Origin: Methylovulum miyakonense HT12
GTDB taxonomy: Bacteria > Pseudomonadota > Gammaproteobacteria > Methylococcales > Methylomonadaceae
Assembly (NCBI RefSeq): GCF_000384075.1
Contig: NZ_KB913025.1
Coordinates: 1,458,719 to 1,522,718 of the forward strand
Direction: 5' to 3'
Length of the DNA stretch: 64,000 nt
Numbering within the stretch: position 1 is the stretch's first letter; every line of letters starts with the position of its first letter. Positions 62,007 through 64,000 of this stretch are shown piece by piece. The notes beneath the pieces were generated by a model. It saw only the letters and a list, made by a program, of their open reading frames with translations, ran no database searches and was not told the DNA's origin. Position numbers and translations under genes: made by a program.

Positions 62007-62038
62007 AAACGTTACGGAACGGGTAGCAAACCTATTCC
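62007..62038 (+). repeat. dispersed GGAACGGG repeat, one copy
   Basis: AAACGTTACGGAACGGGTAG followed by CAAACCTATTCC; compare 41631, 44992 and 55705. Confidence 0.65.
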
Positions 62039-62061
62039 GGATAAAGGTTGGTGGGGCTAAG

Positions 62062-62568
62062 TCAATGGGGTTTTTCTTGTGCCCGGTGCCGCCACTTGGC
62101 CACATCCAAGCCATCCAGCAAACCGTCGGCAAACTCACATGCCGCCGCCAAATGTGTTTCAGCGGCTGCACTCAAACCCTCGCCCAATTCAAATGATTCC
62201 CCCTTGATGCTCAACAAAAAACAGGGGGGCGGAGTTTGTTTTTTTATGCTTTGATAAACGGCCAACACCGCCGCCGGGCTCATGGCGTGGGTGGTGTAAC
62301 TGTCATCCCTGGCGGGCGCGAGCTCGACAAAATCAAAGGCATGGCCGCACACGACCGATGCGTCGACAAACAACACTAGCTCGCGGTTTTCCAAATCCAG
62401 CGCATGTTCGATTTGCAATTGGAAATCGGAGAGTATCTCTACGGCACGCAAAACCGGTTTTTCACGCCGTTCGATGTATTCCAACAGCAACGGCCCCAAA
62501 GCATCGTCACCACGGCTAAGGTTGCCATAGCCAAAGACCAAAACAGGCTTAGTTTCAGGCACGCTCAA
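62062..62568 (-). CDS. hoxW: hydrogenase maturation protease HoxW
   Basis: 168 residues. HyaD/HoxW-type endopeptidase: LVFGYGNLSRGDDALGPLLL (metal-binding Asp) and DASVVCGHAFDFVEL, SYTTHAMSPAAVLAVYQ with His. It cuts the C-terminal tail of the hydrogenase large subunit after nickel insertion. Its start lies inside hoxH (14-bp overlap), as expected for the dedicated protease. Confidence 0.93.
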   Translation of the reverse strand: MSVPETKPVLVFGYGNLSRGDDALGPLLLEYIERREKPVLRAVEILSDFQLQIEHALDLENRELVLFVDASVVCGHAFDFVELAPARDDSYTTHAMSPAAVLAVYQSIKKQTPPPCFLLSIKGESFELGEGLSAAAETHLAAACEFADGLLDGLDVAKWRHRAQEKPH

Positions 62569-64000
62569 TCTCGCCGTCGCTGTGCTTGACCAATTTGTCG
62601 ATCAACACGCCGTCAACATCGCGCAATTCCAATTGCAACGGCATTTTGCCGACCGCGTGGGTGGCGCAGGACAGGCACGGGTCATACGCACGTATCGCCA
62701 CTTCCAGGTTGTTGAGCAGTGGTTCGGTCAACTCGCGCCCGGAGAGGTATTCGGCGGCGACTTGGCGCACCGATTCGTTCATCGCCATGTTGTTGCTGGT
62801 GGTGGACACGATCAGGTTGGCTTTGGTGACGATGTCGTTTTCATCGACTTGGTAATGGTGGAACAAGGTGCCGCGCGGGGCTTCAATCACGCCGATGCCT
62901 TCGTAACGTTTCTCACCTTGCGCGACCAGCTCGCCGCTGAGTAAATCACCATCGTGCAACAAGTCTTTGATGCTTTCCGCGCAGTGCAAGACTTCAATCA
63001 GCCGCGCCCAATGGAAGGCCAACGTGCTATGCACCATCGCCTCGACCGCCAGGGATGGTGGGAGTGCGGCAGCGGATAGGGAATCCGCGCCGCCGCCGTG
63101 GGCTTTGAATTCGACCCGCGCCGCTTCCGCCAACGGCGTGTTGATAAAATCACAGTTGTTCACCCGCGCCAAGGGCCCGACGCGGTACCAGCCATCTTCC
63201 TTGCCTTGCGACAGCAGGTAAGGGAATTTCATATAGGTCCACGAGCGCACTTCTTCGTGGATCAGGTCGTTATAGCAGCAATAATCGAAATGGTCGGTGA
63301 TGGTTTCGCCAGCGGCATTTTTGGCGCGGATGCCGCCGTGGTACAACTCCAACGCGCCGTCAGATTTCACCAAGCCCAGATAATTGCTGCGGATGGTCGC
63401 AAACTCATCGTAATACGGCAGGTTGGCGCAATGGACTTTTTTAATCAAAGCCACCGAATCAACAGCCCATTGGATGATCTGGTCAATATCCGCCAGCAGA
63501 TAATCGCGCTCTTCCTTGCTCAGGGCTTTGTTCATACCGCCCGCAATCGCGCCCGTGCCATGCACCCGTTTGCCGGACACCATACGGATCACCTCTTGCC
63601 CGTATTTGCGCATCTTCACGCCTTGCAGGCCAATGTCAGGATAATCCGTCAGCACCGCGATGATGTTGCGCTTGCCGATGTCGCTTTCAAAGCCAAACAA
63701 CAGATCAGGGCTGGAGAGATGGAAAAAATGCAGGGCATGGGATTGCAACACTTGCCCGAAATGCAGCAGGCGGCGCAGTTTGTCGGCCGACACGGGCAAA
63801 CTTTCCGGGTCAACGCCGACCAGTTGGTCTATGGCTTTGGCCGCCGCCAAATGGTGGCTGACCGGGCAAATGCCGCACAGCCGCTGCACCAGCACCGGCA
63901 ATTCCCAATACGGGCGGCCTTGGATGAAGCGTTCAAAGCCACGGAATTCCACGATATGCAAACGGGCTTGCTGGACTTTGTTGTTTTCGTCCAGCAATAA
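62555..64000 (-). CDS. hoxH: NAD-reducing NiFe hydrogenase large subunit HoxH (cut by window end)
   Basis: 482 residues visible; the N-terminus lies beyond position 64000. The L1 motif RLCGICPVSHH and L2 motif DPCLSCATHA bind the NiFe centre (two CxxC pairs). The start VEFRGFERFIQGRPYWELPV is typical of group 3d bidirectional hydrogenase. The last 30 residues after the L2 His are the tail cut off by HoxW. Couples H2 oxidation to NAD(P) reduction with HoxFUY, presumably encoded further right on the - strand. Confidence 0.96.
   Translation of the reverse strand, partial: LLLDENNKVQQARLHIVEFRGFERFIQGRPYWELPVLVQRLCGICPVSHHLAAAKAIDQLVGVDPESLPVSADKLRRLLHFGQVLQSHALHFFHLSSPDLLFGFESDIGKRNIIAVLTDYPDIGLQGVKMRKYGQEVIRMVSGKRVHGTGAIAGGMNKALSKEERDYLLADIDQIIQWAVDSVALIKKVHCANLPYYDEFATIRSNYLGLVKSDGALELYHGGIRAKNAAGETITDHFDYCCYNDLIHEEVRSWTYMKFPYLLSQGKEDGWYRVGPLARVNNCDFINTPLAEAARVEFKAHGGGADSLSAAALPPSLAVEAMVHSTLAFHWARLIEVLHCAESIKDLLHDGDLLSGELVAQGEKRYEGIGVIEAPRGTLFHHYQVDENDIVTKANLIVSTTSNNMAMNESVRQVAAEYLSGRELTEPLLNNLEVAIRAYDPCLSCATHAVGKMPLQLELRDVDGVLIDKLVKHSDGEIERA

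Noticed and set aside
63098-64000. Long + strand open frame at the right edge
   Set aside because: Complement of hoxH, which has clear NiFe-hydrogenase motifs.

Overview
The window looks like chromosome from a gammaproteobacterium. The divergent bamE-fur pair, the lolC-lolD pair and the run nrdR-ribD-ribE-ribBA-ribH-nusB-thiL-pgpA are all gammaproteobacterial arrangements. A PEP-CTERM protein and a Hox-type NiFe hydrogenase would fit a methanotroph-like lineage (Methylococcales). That last step is inference; no marker gene in the window proves it.

Positions 1-16744 are a chromosomal integron cassette array, with eroded traces out to about 22.2-22.9 kb. Twelve large attC sites of about 112-124 bp start with GCCCAAC-like boxes and end with GTTGGGC-like boxes. 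One short attC of another type, one attC split by an IS fragment and one attC relic are also present. All sites point the same way and the cassette genes are on the + strand, so the integrase and attI should lie left of the window; no integrase is visible here. Cargo includes secreted and lipid-anchored proteins, zinc-ribbon proteins, a GNAT-free lipoprotein cluster, dinD, a nuclease-like protein, hicAB, a wrecked brnT/antitoxin pair and a glutamate racemase. Several cargo genes are frameshifted, and one cassette occurs as a decayed tandem copy.

A 4350-bp transposon (2385-6734) sits inside one cassette. It has perfect 24-bp terminal inverted repeats, an 8-bp target duplication (GTATTGTG), an IS1595-family transposase and five passenger genes. 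One passenger, a Bro-N antirepressor-like gene, is itself split by a 124-bp MITE with its own 8-bp duplication.

16.7-25.9 kb is a transition zone: murI, a glycine-zipper protein, GNAT, alpha/beta hydrolase, PEP-CTERM protein, MAPEG protein, flavin reductase-like and AhpD-like proteins, a methyltransferase, a 321-bp MITE, dtd and an inositol-phosphatase-family gene. 26.0-32.7 kb holds a 1587-residue RTX protein with an embedded papain-like domain, two unknown genes and a decayed copy of the 3' end of the phosphatase gene. From 32.9 kb the content is mostly housekeeping: bamE, fur, lolCD, toxin-antitoxin pairs, an IS701/IS4-like element, comEC, the nrdR-rib-nusB-thiL-pgpA block (with antitoxin/toxin genes between ribD and ribE), a PQQ-propeller lipoprotein, two metal transporters, a second RTX-type protein, a Pat-like acyl-CoA synthetase/acetyltransferase fusion, a PAS-PAS-GGDEF-EAL protein, and at the right edge hoxW and hoxH (cut by the window end).

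No rRNA, complete tRNA or CRISPR array was seen.
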